64,000 nucleotides of DNA from Sipunculus nudus. Taxonomy: Eukaryota > Annelida > Sipuncula > Golfingiida > Sipunculidae. Numbering within the stretch: position 1 is the first letter of the stretch; every line of letters starts with the position of its first letter. The notes beneath the pieces are model-generated. The model was not told where the DNA came from. It was given only the letters and a program-made list of their open reading frames with translations, and searched no databases. Shown one piece after another: positions 11,660-23,445 of the stretch. The translations under genes and the position numbers were made by a program. The DNA is taken from the NCBI GenBank assembly GCA_026874595.1, contig CM049311.1, positions 40,863,676-40,927,675 of the forward strand. The letters run 5' to 3'.

Positions 11660-12673
11660 AATAACAAATTATAAAAAAATTAATAGAAAAGGAATTTGTT
11701 AGTTGATGAGTAACAGGAAATTAACTTGCAGTTACTGATGAGGTAAGAATCTTGAATGGATGGATAGAATGTCAATGTCAATGTTATTCCAAATAACACC
11801 ATGCAGTCACCTATGGTATTTTTCAGTTCAATTTTAATGATAAAAAAATAAATCATATTATTCATTACTAATCATTAGGGATCATATGAAGGAAATTAAT
11901 GATAAACAAAGATGCAGTTCATAATATTAATCTAGATTCCTACTGTGTCTAGTGTGTAGATTGATGTGAAAGTAGTCAAAAGTGAATATATTACGTTTAT
12001 TTTTTTTTTAATATAAATAAAAGCCATAAAACCAGGTACTTATGGTCATTATTTAAACTTTGAATTTTTATATTCTGGATTCTCAACATAATTGTTTGGC
12101 TAAAACTGAATAAATACTAGACATGGTTCAAATGGTTTGCAAATGTATTTGAATACGAATATGAATATGTACTGCATTAAAAAATTTCTTGCATAAGAAT
12201 GGGAATTCAGGTAAAAATGAAAGTATTTGAATACCAGTGCAGATACTTTCAAAATGTATCCATGAATGCATTCATGAATATATTCTGTGATATTATTTTA
12301 ATAATCATTTCAGTTATATTTTATTTTTAAAAAATCATGATTTTCTTATTATTTAAAAAAAAATTATATTGGCACAATATTTGTTATTAAATTTTAATAA
12401 ATAGTTAAACTCTTTTATTATATGTGCTGCTTATAAGTTATATGGCCAAGTCAAAATCTGTGTGACAATAGCACTCCATTTGTTAATAAAATAAATTAAA
12501 TCAATCCTCTTCCCTGTCTCCAAAGATACTATTGAAATCATACATAAGCTAAACACCAACTACTGATAACAGTTTATATATATAACCATACAAAACCAGC
12601 ATGTGCCATATTCCCAAATCATATTTTTTATCATATATAACAGCTGAGCGTCGTGACCCATGGGTCCCTTGTT
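11660..12673 (+). repeat. 3' part of A1
   Basis: Continuation of A1 after B1, about 1 kb and very AT-rich, matching 21793-22793 in A3. It includes a near-perfect copy (12258-12279) of the 22-bp palindrome seen in A3 and A8, and the A-family 3' hairpin. No gene is seen. Confidence 0.75.
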
Positions 12674-12824
12674 TTTAGACTGTCAAATGACAGTAATTAT
12701 GTCAGTTTCTCAGCTGTAGCTTCATCTAGTGTCCTTAAACCTGGTATGTTAATTGATTATGACTGGTTCCCTCAGTTCCAGAAGACTGGTGGCATCACCT
12801 GTATTTTTGCTATTTTTTTATGCA
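12674..12824 (+). repeat. Remnant of a B-like repeat unit
   Basis: TTCCAGAAGACTGGTGGCAT-CACCTGTATTTTT near 12775-12808 matches the end of a B unit, strongly diverged. It lies between the ends of A1 and A5. Confidence 0.5.
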
Positions 12825-12919
12825 TTTTTAGCTGACTATAGGTCATCTGAGCTATAGTTATGGTCCATTGTCTGTAGTTCATCCATCTGTCTGTCCGTCA
12901 TAGACAGGCACCTTTTGAA

Positions 12920-14286
12920 GGTACCTGGAGATCTCGGACCTTTTACATCTCAGCCCATACGAAGTCGGACCACTTCAGATCGGACCATTACGATCTCGGA
13001 CCACTGGGCCGACGATCTTGGACCACTTTGTATCTGGCCACTACGATGTCAGACCACTTTGCGATCGGGCAACTACGATCTCGTTATGAAATAACCGATG
13101 TTATGTATATAGTACACAATATTATTTCGTCTGCGCGCGATTCAGATATTAAAAATTCCATTTGGACAAGTTAGGCTTAGGACATAGCTCAGTATGTATA
13201 TCCACTCAAAAAACATTTGACACATACATGCACACACACTTTATTTACACTTAATTTATAAAAGTTTGTGTGACATGCAAGACACCATATTCTAACTCAA
13301 AGGGAAATGACAAAGTTTATTAGAATTTAATATAAACAATATTAAAAGAGGTATGAAACCCGAAATATGAAATTTGTGATAAACTACATAAACCAAAACT
13401 GAACAACTGTTACATATTTACAATTCAACTACTGTACTAGATAATATGAAAGAGTGAAAACAGTTGTAGTTTAGATATAGAAACATAAATTCAAAAGTGG
13501 GAATTGACACCATATTTAAACTCAAAGAGCTGAAAGGTTTATTAGAATTTTGTATATATACAATATAAAAACGAGATTCAATCTTTCTCTCATTCAGTCT
13601 TTCGTTCATTTTGTCTATCTATCAATCAATTTTTCTTTCATTCAAACTGTCTATCATTCAACCTTTCTTACTTTCATTCATTCTTTCCTTCCTGCATTCA
13701 ATCTTTTATTTATTTTGTCTGTCTATCATTCAATATTTCTTTCATCAATTCATTCAGTCCTTCATTCATTAAATCTATTTTCATTCATTCTTTCATTCAT
13801 TTAGTCTCATTCAAACTTTCATTCATTGTGTTTATCATTCAATTTTTCTTTCATTCAGTCTGTCTATCATTCATTTTTTCTTTCATTCAATCTTTCATTC
13901 ATTCTTTCATTCATTTAATCTTACATTCATTTTGTCCTCTTTCATTCTTTATCACACACTCGTATACTTTAGAATTATTTATAAATTAGTATTAAGACGA
14001 TATAAAGCGAATGATTAATGATGGAGAGAATGATAAAGAGAGAGAGGCAACAGTTATGCGAGGAGTAATAATGTTTTAATAATTAGCTTTAACATCATTT
14101 GAAGACAGAACATACACATTTAACAACGAAATCATGAGTCTGATCTTGGTCTGAATGGGTCCGATATAGTGGTCCGAGATGGTACGGAATGTGGTCTGAG
14201 ATCGTTGACGGAGTGGTCCGAGATTGTACTAAGTGGTCCGACTTCGTGTGGGCCGAGATGTAAAAGGTCTGAGATCTCCAGAAAGC
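12920..14286. mobile_element. MULE-like long-TIR element E with 9-bp target duplication
   Basis: The left end GGTACCTGGAGATCTCGG and the inverted right end GCTTTCTGGAGATCTCAG begin long terminal inverted repeats (about 150 bp) rich in GGTCCGAGAT words. Direct repeats CCTTTTGAA flank the element exactly at 12911-12919 and 14287-14295; family A elsewhere has CGTTTTGAA once at this position (e.g. 640). A 9-bp duplication with long TIRs is the signature of Mutator-like (MULE) elements. At 1367 bp it has no transposase. Inside are a roughly 230-bp internal duplication (13271 and 13502) and a TTCATTCA array. Confidence 0.75.
13580..13960 (+). repeat. Imperfect TTCA/TTTC tetranucleotide array
   Basis: Pyrimidine-rich run built from TTCATTCA and TTTCATTC words with occasional GTCTATCA, inside element E. 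No coding meaning. Confidence 0.85.
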
Positions 14287-15018
14287 CCTTTTGAAACAGT
14301 TACACTTACAAAACTGAAATTTTGCATACTGTTAGATGTCCCCAAGATCTCTAACCAGACTGACAACTGGGTCATTGTGACTTCATTCCTTCGAGAAATT
14401 AACCTCAATTTTCCATAAAAATCTATCATCACACTTCAGGACTGCCTAATATCAGAACCACTCATCTGTGTTTCTGCCTATTAACCATATATAATCCCCC
14501 ATATAGTTCCTATGTAAATGCCAAAAATTAGGTCAGTATAACGTATGCTCCCAAAAATAATGCACTGGTTAAAAAATCAGGGAAGATATTTACTCACTTA
14601 ACATGATAGTTGTTGAAGCTAGAGACTTTTATTCAGGGATATAACTTAATTTTATTAAAATTCAATTGTATATCCAAAATTAAATCTGAATTTGTAAATT
14701 TTTTAAATTATTAGCATTAATATAAAATCATTTCCATAAATTTTGCCCAAATTTGACCATGGCACAATTTTTTTTGTAAGAACATTTGATTTTATTTTCA
14801 CAGCAATAGTCCTCATAAGGATTTAAACTGTTAAATTGTTAAATTTGATAATTAAAAGCTAAAAAAATAAATAAACTCTAGTTATTAAAGAGTTTTCAGA
14901 GACTATTGAATTCACTTGCATGATGTCCAGCTGCAGGCAGGCAACTTCTGGTCACTGGAGGTCAACTAGCCAGGGTACCCTCCTTCCCCACCAAGTTTTA
15001 TGCAGCAATTAGGGCCCC

Positions 15019-16330
15019 CCTTGAAAGCGGTGCCCTATAATGATCACCATGTCAGTCAGTCCTATTGTCTGTACATCAGTGAAGCTTTCTTTTGTGCTCA
15101 AAATCTCAACAAGAACATGCTTGATCTTTCTCAAATTCACAGGGATGATTGGTATCTATGAGGGCTCCAGACCTATTGAACCTGTTGGAATTCCAGTATG
15201 GCCATCAGAGCACAATCTGTGATTTTCTTTCATGTGCAATATCTTAACAAGACCATGCTTGATCTTTCTCAAATTCACAGGGATGATTGGTGCCTATTAG
15301 GATTCTATCCCTATTGAATTACAGACTTGCTCAAAATCAAATATGGCTGCCAGAGTACAATCAGTGACTTTGTATTGCACACATTATTTCAGACGTTTCT
15401 TTAATATGATTTGAACCATTTGTTTTCAGTGCTGTCATCTTCTGTCGTAGTCAGGTGTCGGCTGTAGGATATCTTGTGAACGTGTTAACTATAGAAGGGC
15501 TGCATATTTTCACCGAAATTTAAAAAACTGATTGTTCCCACCTAAATCTCGTATGAGTTCAAAACCCGGTAACCTTGACCTTCATCTTCAAGGTTAAATC
15601 TACTGAAATGTAAAATTTTTAGGGGTTATCTTGTGAACACAATAACTTTTGAAGAGCTGCATATTTTCCTCCGAAATTTGACACAATAATGGTTCCTACC
15701 AAAATCTCGGACTAGTTTGGAACCCTGTTACCTTGACCTTTGGTCAAATCGGCCAAAATGTAAAATTTTTGTGAAGCCCATAAATTTTGAAGTATTTCAC
15801 ATTTTGTTCTCAAATTAAGTACACCAGTTGTTGCTACAATGTTCTTGAAAGAGTTTGAAAACCAGTGACCCTGACTGTCATCTTCAAGGTCAAATCTGCC
15901 TAAATGTATAATTTTTGGGTTATATTGTGAACATGATAACTTTTGAAGAGCCACTTATTTTCCTCTGAAATTTAATACATTAATGGTTCCTACTGAAATT
16001 TCAGACGAGTTTAAAACCCAGTCAAATCTACCAAAATGGAAAATTATTGTTAAGCCCATAACTTTTGAAGTGTTTCACATTTTGTCCTCAAATTTGGTAC
16101 ACCTGTTGTTCCTACAAAGTTATCCACTCAAGTGACCTTGACCAATATTTTCAAGGTCAAATTAGCCAAATTGTAGTTATTGTCTTGTGAACTTTTGAAG
16201 GGTTGGATTTTTTCCTCCCAAATTTGAAACACTGATTGTTCCTACCATAATTGTGGATGAGTTTGAAACCTGGTGATCTTGACAGGGTCAGATCTCTTAG
16301 TGTCTCTTTGATATAACCTAAATGCCAACC
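15019..16330 (+). repeat. Repeat F: two short tandem families
   Basis: 15100-15400 has two units about 138 bp apart (GATCTTTCTCAAATTCACAG at 15123 and 15261). 15440-16290 has about five units of 150-160 bp (TATCTTGTGAAC...TTTTGAAGAGCTGCATATTT at about 15468 and 15627, with diverged units to 16200). Each unit holds a CCTTGACC or CAAGGTCAAATC word. No gene is seen. Confidence 0.65.
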
Positions 16331-16351
16331 GGGGGGGGGGGGGGGGGGGGG
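16331..16351 (+). repeat. Poly-G run (21 G)
   Basis: Uninterrupted G homopolymer between repeat F and repeat G; length in assemblies is likely unreliable. Confidence 0.9.
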
Positions 16352-16399
16352 AGAGACATCTGTTTTTGCAAGTGTGAAAACAAGCCATTCTAGTCTGAG

Positions 16400-16879
16400 A
16401 TTGGTTTCAAAAGGCATCTGTTATAATTCTAAACATATTAATCAAAAAATCTTATGAAGTTGCACCTTAAATAACGCATTGTATACAAAATCTATCAGTA
16501 TGTATAAACAGATTGAGCAACATGCAAAAATTGTCTGTATCTATAAATAGCATGGCAGACTGCCAACTTTTTCAGATTTGGCAACATACCAAGTTTCAGT
16601 ACGCATCTATTGTAGCTTTGGCAGACTGCCAACTGTATTAGATTTTGCAACAGGTCAAGTGTTCACTCAGTGCAGTAGCTACAGCTTGGAATTAGCTTTG
16701 CTTATTTTGAGGAAACTACCTGCCTCAGCTGAGCTTTGTCAGCCCAGTACACCTGACTAAAGAGAAGTTTGATGTATCTGCCTAAAATTATGGCCTGTCC
16801 ATGCATCTTTGATGGCTTTCTCGTACACAAGACTGGTGTTGCCACCTCCAATGGTTTCGGCACAGTGTATGTCCCTGCT
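16400..16879 (+). repeat. Dispersed repeat G1, left part
   Basis: GGCAGACTGCCAACT, GCAGTAGCTACA and TCCATGCATCTTTGATGGCT occur in the same order as at 32280-32560 (G2). The sequence breaks at GTCCCTGCTTTTTT where B2 begins and resumes at 24974. Confidence 0.7.
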
Positions 16880-18492
16880 TTTTTAGCTCAGCTGACTGAA
16901 AGTCATCTGAGCTATAGCGATCACTCTTTGTCCGTCGTCCCTCTGTCCATCTGACCATCTGTCCGTCTGTCCGTCCGTTAACCAGGCACAAATCGTAACC
17001 GCTGAACCTAGAACCTTGTAACTTGGGATTCTGAGAGGTCCATGAAAAATCTCCTTGGAAACCAGAAATTATGTCTCTGTTACCTATATCCTTCGAGCTA
17101 TGGGGCCCCAAAGTACCCCCCAGAAAAGTCAAAAATTTCATACAAAAACTTCAATATCTAATTAACTACTTGACTGATGGTCATGATTTTTGGCATACAT
17201 ATTGATCATGAGATGTTCCATCACTTCCTGCAGACTGGTGGCGCCACCTGTATTTTTCGATTTTTCACAAATTTTTTTCTCTATTTTTGAGACCTTTAAA
17301 AATGTGAACATCTGTTAACAGGGCACAAATCTTAAGGACTGGACCTAGAATCTTAATTCTTGATACACTGAGAGGTCCATGGAAAATCTCCTTGGAAACC
17401 AGAAATTAGGTCTCTGTTACCCATATCCTTCGAGCTATGGGGCCCCAAAGTACCCCCCAGAAAAGTCAAAAATTTCATACAAAAACTTCAATATCTCATT
17501 AACTACTTGACTGATGGTCATGATTTTTGGCATACATATTGATCATGAGATGTTCCATCACTTCCTGCAGACTGGTGGCGCCACCTGAATTTTTCGATTT
17601 TTTACGAATTTAAAAATGTGAACAGCTGTTAACAGGGCACAAATCATAAAGACTGGACCTAGAATCTTCATTCTTGACACACTGAGAGGTCCATAAAAAG
17701 TCTCCATAAAAAAATAAGGTCTCTGTTACCCATATCCTTTGAACTATGGGGGGCTCCCAATAACCCCCCAGAATAATGGAAAATTTGATAAAAACAAACT
17801 GCAACATCTAAATAACTACAACACTGATGGTCATGATTTTTGGCATACATATTGATCAAGAGGTGTTTCATCAGTACCTGCAGACTGGTGGTGCCACCTG
17901 TATTTTTTCAAATTTTCACAATTTTTTATTCTCTATTTTTGAGACCTTTCAGGATGTAGTTATCTGTCAACAGGGTACAAATCGTAAGGACTGGACCTAG
18001 AATCTTCATTGTTGACACACAGGGAGACCCATGATAAGTCTCCATGGACACCTGAAATTAGGTCTCTGTTACCCATATCCTTTGAGCTATGGCACTCCAA
18101 AGTACAGCTCAGAATAATGGAAAATTTGATACAAAAGCTGAAGTATCTGAACAACTAATGCAAAGATCACCATAATTTTTTTCATGGATATTGATCATGG
18201 AGTGTTTCATCAGTTTCTGCAGACTGGTGGCACCACCTGTATTTGTTTGGGTTTTTTTACGAATTTTTAGCTCAGCTGACTATAAGTCATCTGAGCTATA
18301 GTCGTGGTTCATTGTCCGTCGTCCGTCTGTCCATCCGTCCGTCCGTCTGTCCGTAGATGTGGCACGTTTTGAAACCGTAAGACCTAGGAATCCAAAATTC
18401 GGCATAATGTTAGATGTCCCCAAGATCTCCTACCAAGCCGAAAACTGGGTGTTTGCCACTTCTTCCTTTGAGAAATTAAGGAAAAACCTCAA

Positions 18493-20408
18493 TTTTTAGC
18501 TCAGCTGACTATAAGTCATCTGAGCTATAGTCGTGGTCCATTGTCCGTCGTCCGTCCGTCTGTCCGTCCGTCCGTCCGTCCGTCCGTAGATGTGGCACGT
18601 TTTGAAACCGTAAGACCTAGGAATCCAAAATTCAGCATAATGTTAGATGTCCCCAAGATCTCCTACCAAGCCGAAAACTGGGTCTTTGCGACTTCGTTCC
18701 TTTGAGAAATTAAGGAAAAACCTCAATTTTTTATTAAAATCCTATTTTCACATTTCAGGACTGCCTAATATCAAAACCACTCATCTGTTTTTCTTCATAT
18801 TTACCATAAATATTCCTCTATATAGTTCCTATGTACATGCCAGAAATTAAGTCTGTAAAGTATAAATTCTTTAAGTTATGGGCCCAAACATAATGGACTT
18901 TGTAAAAAATCAGGAAAAATAATAACTCACTTAACATGAAAAATTTTGAAACTAGAGTCTATTTTCTCAAGTATATAACTATGTTTAATTAAGATTCAAT
19001 TGTTTACCCAAAATTAGATCTGAATTTTGTAAATTTTTTAAGTTATTAGCATAAAAAAAAAATCAGTACCTTAAATTTTGCCCAACTTTAACCATGGCAC
19101 GTTTTTTTCCTGTAAGCACCATTGATATAATTTTCACAGCATGTAAACATAAATATTTAGTTTGTCTAAATCTGAAATTTGAAAATAAAAGCTTGAAAAT
19201 TAAGCAAGTTATTGATTTTTTTTTTCTGTAGTCACTTGCTTGGATTATAGATGCAGGGTCCCACTCCAGGTCACTGGAAGTCAGCTAAGCCAGGGTTTCT
19301 GATTTGTTACAGTCACTGGGGGGAGATCCGCTGCTGTGACAGGTGTACAGTTATTCTCATATCACCACCCCAATCATCACCCCCCCCCCCCCCCCCCCCC
19401 CCCCCCGCAAACCCAACCCACCAAGTGTTATGCAGTGTTGTTATTGTTTTCACTGTATCTCCTTAATTGTAATGCTGTTTCCACTCCGATATGCAAAAAC
19501 TTTCCTTGAAAAAATAATTCAAGGTGTAATCCAGAAGATGCAATGTTGTGTAATGTAGCATTTTTAAAGAAATCAATTTTCTTTTAAATGATTTTAACAA
19601 ATATAAATGAACCCATCAGTATGCTTAAATTATTATAAAATATGAAGCACATTATGAATAAATAAAGACACAATTAAAAATTGTGAAATCTAAATCAAGT
19701 ATTATTTTTAGATATTTATTGTTTTGCAGATTTAAAAGATATATTTTTGTGGTAAAAAATAAATAAACATTTGTATGCATGATGTGGTGTTATCTGACAA
19801 GATTGAGATTTATGATGATGCAATTGAGAATTATGAATCAACTTTTATATTCAGATATATATGTTAAATTGGAAATGTATAGAAATATAAACTTAAATTA
19901 GAAAATAATTGATGTGATAAAAAAATCAGGATTTAATACAAACATTTGTTCATTATTTTCCTGCCTCAGCAGAATTTGAGATCAGGCTTTGTTTGCCCTG
20001 TTTTATGTTGTTAATTAGCTATATTTCAACTGTATACATTTCATAAAAAAAATACATATATATTTAATAATATATATTATACAGAAAAATAGATTCAATT
20101 GAACAAATGTGTAAACTACTGAAATGTCAACAGTTAATCGAAAAACCAATTAATGATCATGGTAATAGTACAGATCATTTGTTCACAAACTGCTCACATG
20201 CTTTAGTTTCAACATTAGGAAACACATGGTCAGGTCACAAAATATTTTTTGCAACAATTTCTTGCTCATCAATACAAACCAATCATATAAACCAACCATG
20301 GCCTTTATTACCTCTTCCTCTTACACTTTATCTCCATTAGATATTATTTTAGATTTTTACCTTCAAGGTTAACGTCAGCTGAGCACAGTGACCCATAGGT
20401 CCCTTGTT
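18493..20408 (+). mobile_element. Helentron-like element A4 nested in A3 (1.9 kb)
   Basis: It starts TTTTTAGCTCAGCTGACT and ends GTCAGCTGAGCACAGTGACC...GTCCCTTGTTT. It interrupts AACCTCAATTTTTT-ATTAAAAACC, seen intact at 765-785, so the insertion point is a T run. It carries a GTCCGTCC microsatellite at 18545-18590, a 27-C run at 19380-19406, and near its 3' end an endonuclease-like remnant. Its 3' half differs from A1-A3 and resembles A8 (61.4 kb). Confidence 0.8.
20095..20340 (+). pseudogene. Possible AP-endonuclease-like C-terminal remnant in A4
   Basis: A short frame reads CKLLKCQQLIEKPIN, then STDHLFTNCSHALV, then WSGHKIFFATIS. The order QLI-xxP / S-x-D-H-x-F-x-N / S-x-H resembles the C-terminal half of the AP-endonuclease-like domain of CR1-type LINEs, the domain that Helentrons also acquired. 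The usual SDH is WSGH here. Related words (CKLLNCQQLI and a shortened following block) appear in A8 at 61396-61470. There is no upstream half and no helicase. This is a family resemblance judged by eye. Confidence 0.35.
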
Positions 20409-23400
20409 TATTAAAAACCTATTTTCACACTTCAGGACTGCCTAATATCAAAACCACTCATCTGTTTTACCTCATATTTACCATAAATATTCCTCTATAT
20501 AGTTCCTATGTACATGCCAGAAATTATGTCTGTATTATTTAATTTAAAAAAGTTATGGGCCCAAACATAATGCATTTTGTAAAAAATCAGAAAAGATATT
20601 TGATCACTTAACACAAAAAATGTTAATGCTATGGACCTTTTTTCCAGTAATATAACTTTAATTAATCAAAATTAAATTGTATACCCAAAATTAGATGAAA
20701 ATCTTTTAAATTTTTTAAAATATTAATAAAAATAAAAAATTGGTACCTTAAATTTTGCCCAACTTTGACCATGGCACATTTTTTTCCTGTAAGTACTGTG
20801 GATTTAATTTTCACAGCATGTTTTTGTCAGCATTTCAACTGTTAACACAAAAAATTTGAAACCAGTTGATCAAAAACTGTAGATTTTAATCAAGTTTTCA
20901 AGCACCATACCATGTAACATATTGTTTACATCAAGCTAGTGTTATGCAGTTTGCAAGAGCTCAGCTCCCCAGCTTCAGCTCTTAGTTCCTTAAATTCGGC
21001 ATACAATTAGATGTCTCCAAAATGCCCTACCATGCCAAGAATTTCGTCACTAGGACATTCGAGATATTAATGAAAAACTTCATTTTTCCATTAAAAACCC
21101 ATTGTTACACTTCAAGACTGCCTAATATCAAAACCACTGATCTGACTTTAATCATAAATAACATACATATTTTTCATTCTCTATGCACATGCCAGAATGA
21201 TGTCAGTATTGTGTAATTGTTTTAAGTTATGGGCCCAAACATAATGCACTTTGTAAAAAATCAAGAAATATATTTACTCCCTTAACAAGAGCATTGCTGA
21301 AGCTAGAGATTTTTTTGTCAGGGATGTAACATTATTTAATCAAGATTCAATTGAATACCCAAAATTAGTTCTGAATTTTTCAAATTTTATTTAGTATAAA
21401 TATAAAATTAGTACCTTAAATTTTGCCCAACTGTGACCATGGCACGTTTGTTTCCCGTGAGCACTGTTGATATAATTTTCATATCATGCACACATAAGCA
21501 TTTCAGCTTTTTAGTTTAGAAAGCTAAAAAGAAATTGGCCAAAAATTGTAGCTTTTATTAATGTTTTTTATGAGACCCTGTCAGACTTTGGCTCTCTCCA
21601 GCCCCTCTTGAGTCACCTGTATGTTGACCTTGTTGACCTTTCATCAAATTATGCACGCTTGAGGCGAGGCATACATGGAATCCAGGCAGCTTATGGCAAG
21701 CCACAGTTGATCCAGGTGTCCAACCCAACTCATCTAGTAGTTTTAACCAAGAACATAACAAAAAACAATAAATTAATAAATTTTTATTGGTTTTTAATAA
21801 CAAATTAAAGAAAAATAGAAAAGGAATTTGTTAGTTTATAATAACAGGAAATTAACTTGCAGTTACTGATGATATAAGAATCTTGTATCGATGGGTAGAA
21901 TGTCACATATTCCAAATAACACCATGCAGTCACCTATGGCATTTTTCAGTTCAATTTTAATGATAAAGAAGTAAATCATATTATTCATTACTAATCATTA
22001 GGGATCATATGAAGGAAATTAGACAAAGATGCAGTTGATAATATTAATCTAGATTCCTGCTGTGTCTAGTGTGTACAATGATGTGAAATTAGTCCAAAAT
22101 GAATTTTTTACAGTTATTTTTTAATATAAATAAAAGCCATAAAACCAGGTATTTATGATCATTATTTAAATGTGTGAATTTTGTATATTCTGGATTCTCA
22201 ACATCATTGTTTGGTGAAAACTGAATAAATTCCAGACATGGTGCAAATACTTTGTAATTGTATTTAAATACGAATATGATTTTGTACTCCATTATAAAAT
22301 TTCTTGCATAAAGAATGGGAATTCAGGTAAAAATGAAAATATATGAATACTTGTGCAAATACTTTCGAAATGTATTCATGAATGCATTCATGAATATATT
22401 CTTTAATATTATTTTAATAACCATATCAGTTTTATTTCATTTTAAAAAATCATATGATTCTCTTATTATTTTTAATAAAAATTATATTTGGGACAATATT
22501 TGTATTTTTTTTAATAAATAGTTAAACTCTTATATTATATGTTCTGCTTATAAGTTATATGGCCAAGTCAAAATCTGTGTGACAATAGTACTCCATTTGT
22601 TAATAAAATAAATGAAATCAATCCTCTTCCCTGTCTCCAAAGGTACTATCAAAATCATACATAAGCTAAACAACAACAACTCATAATACAGCTTATATTT
22701 ATTACCACACAAAACCAGCATGTGCCTCATTTCTAAATAATATTTTTTTATCATATATAACAGCTGAGCGTCGTGACCCATAGGTCCCTTGTTTCTCTAT
22801 TTTTGAGACCTTTAAAGTTATGAACATCTGTTAACAGGGCACAAATCATTAAAACTGGACCTAGAATCTTCATTTTTGACACACAGGGAGACCCATGAAA
22901 AGTCTCCATGGAAACCTGAAATTAGGTCTCTGTTACCCATATTCTTTAAGCTGTATGGCTTCAAATTACCCCCCAGAATAATGGAAAATTTGATACAAAA
23001 ACTGCAGTATCTCAATAACTACAACACTGATGGTCATGATTTTCGGCATACATATTGATCATGACCTGTTCCATCAGTTTCTGCAGACTTGGTGCGCACC
23101 TCTATTTTTTCAAATTTTTACGATTTTTTTTCTCTTTTTTTATACCTTTAAAGATGTGGTTATCTGTCAACAGGGTACAAATCGCAACAACTGGACCTAG
23201 AATCTTCATTCTTGTCATGCAAGGAGGCCCATGAAAAGTGCTTGTGGAAACTTAAAATTAGGTCTCTGTTACCCATATCCTTCAAGCTATAGGACTCCGA
23301 AGTATCCCTCAGAATAATGGACAATTTGATACAAAAGCTGAAGTATCTGAACAACTAATGGGGAGATCACCATGATTCTTTGCATGGATATTGATGTTTG

Positions 23401-23445
23401 TAAGTGTTTTTATTAGTTTCTGCAGACTGGTGGAGCCACCTGTAT

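Larger units (their letters stand above)
549..12673 (+). mobile_element. Helentron-like non-autonomous element A1 (outer copy, interrupted)
   Basis: The 5' end is TTTTTAGCTCAGCTGACT followed by a mirrored AGTCATCTGAGCT, so the terminus forms a hairpin; a GTCCGTC-type microsatellite follows. The 3' end at about 12640-12673 has CAGCTGAGCG (inverse of the 5' GCTCAGCTG), then the palindrome TGACCCATGGGTC and CTTGTT. The parts belonging to A1 are 549-1676, 7785-8267 and 11660-12673, about 2.6 kb in total; the rest is A2 and B1. Subterminal inverted repeats, a 3' hairpin and insertion in a T run fit the Helentron/HINE class. No transposition protein is encoded. The 5' flank is the LINE and the 3' flank is a B-like remnant. 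Confidence 0.75.
12825..15018 (+). mobile_element. Truncated A-family element A5, split by element E
   Basis: It starts TTTTTAGCTGACTATAGGTC, a variant 5' end lacking the first GCTC. The A body stops at 12919 and resumes at 14287 (TTTTGAAACAGTTACAC...TTAGATGTCCCC). It ends near 15018 without the usual 3' hairpin, so it is 3'-truncated or overwritten by repeat F. Confidence 0.65.
18264..22793 (+). mobile_element. Helentron-like element A3 nested in B2
   Basis: It starts TTTTTAGCTCAGCTGACT-ATAAGTC at 18264 and ends CAGCTGAGCGTCGTGACCC...GTCCCTTGTTT. It splits the B word TACGAATTTTTTTCTC-TATTTTTGAG (intact at 8631). Net A3 sequence is 18264-18492 plus 20409-22793, about 2.6 kb; A4 lies inside. 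A perfect 22-bp palindrome occupies 22374-22395. No protein frame survives. Confidence 0.8.

Noticed and set aside
13550-13804. Ser/Phe/His-rich frame
   Set aside because: Translation of the TTCATTCA array in element E.
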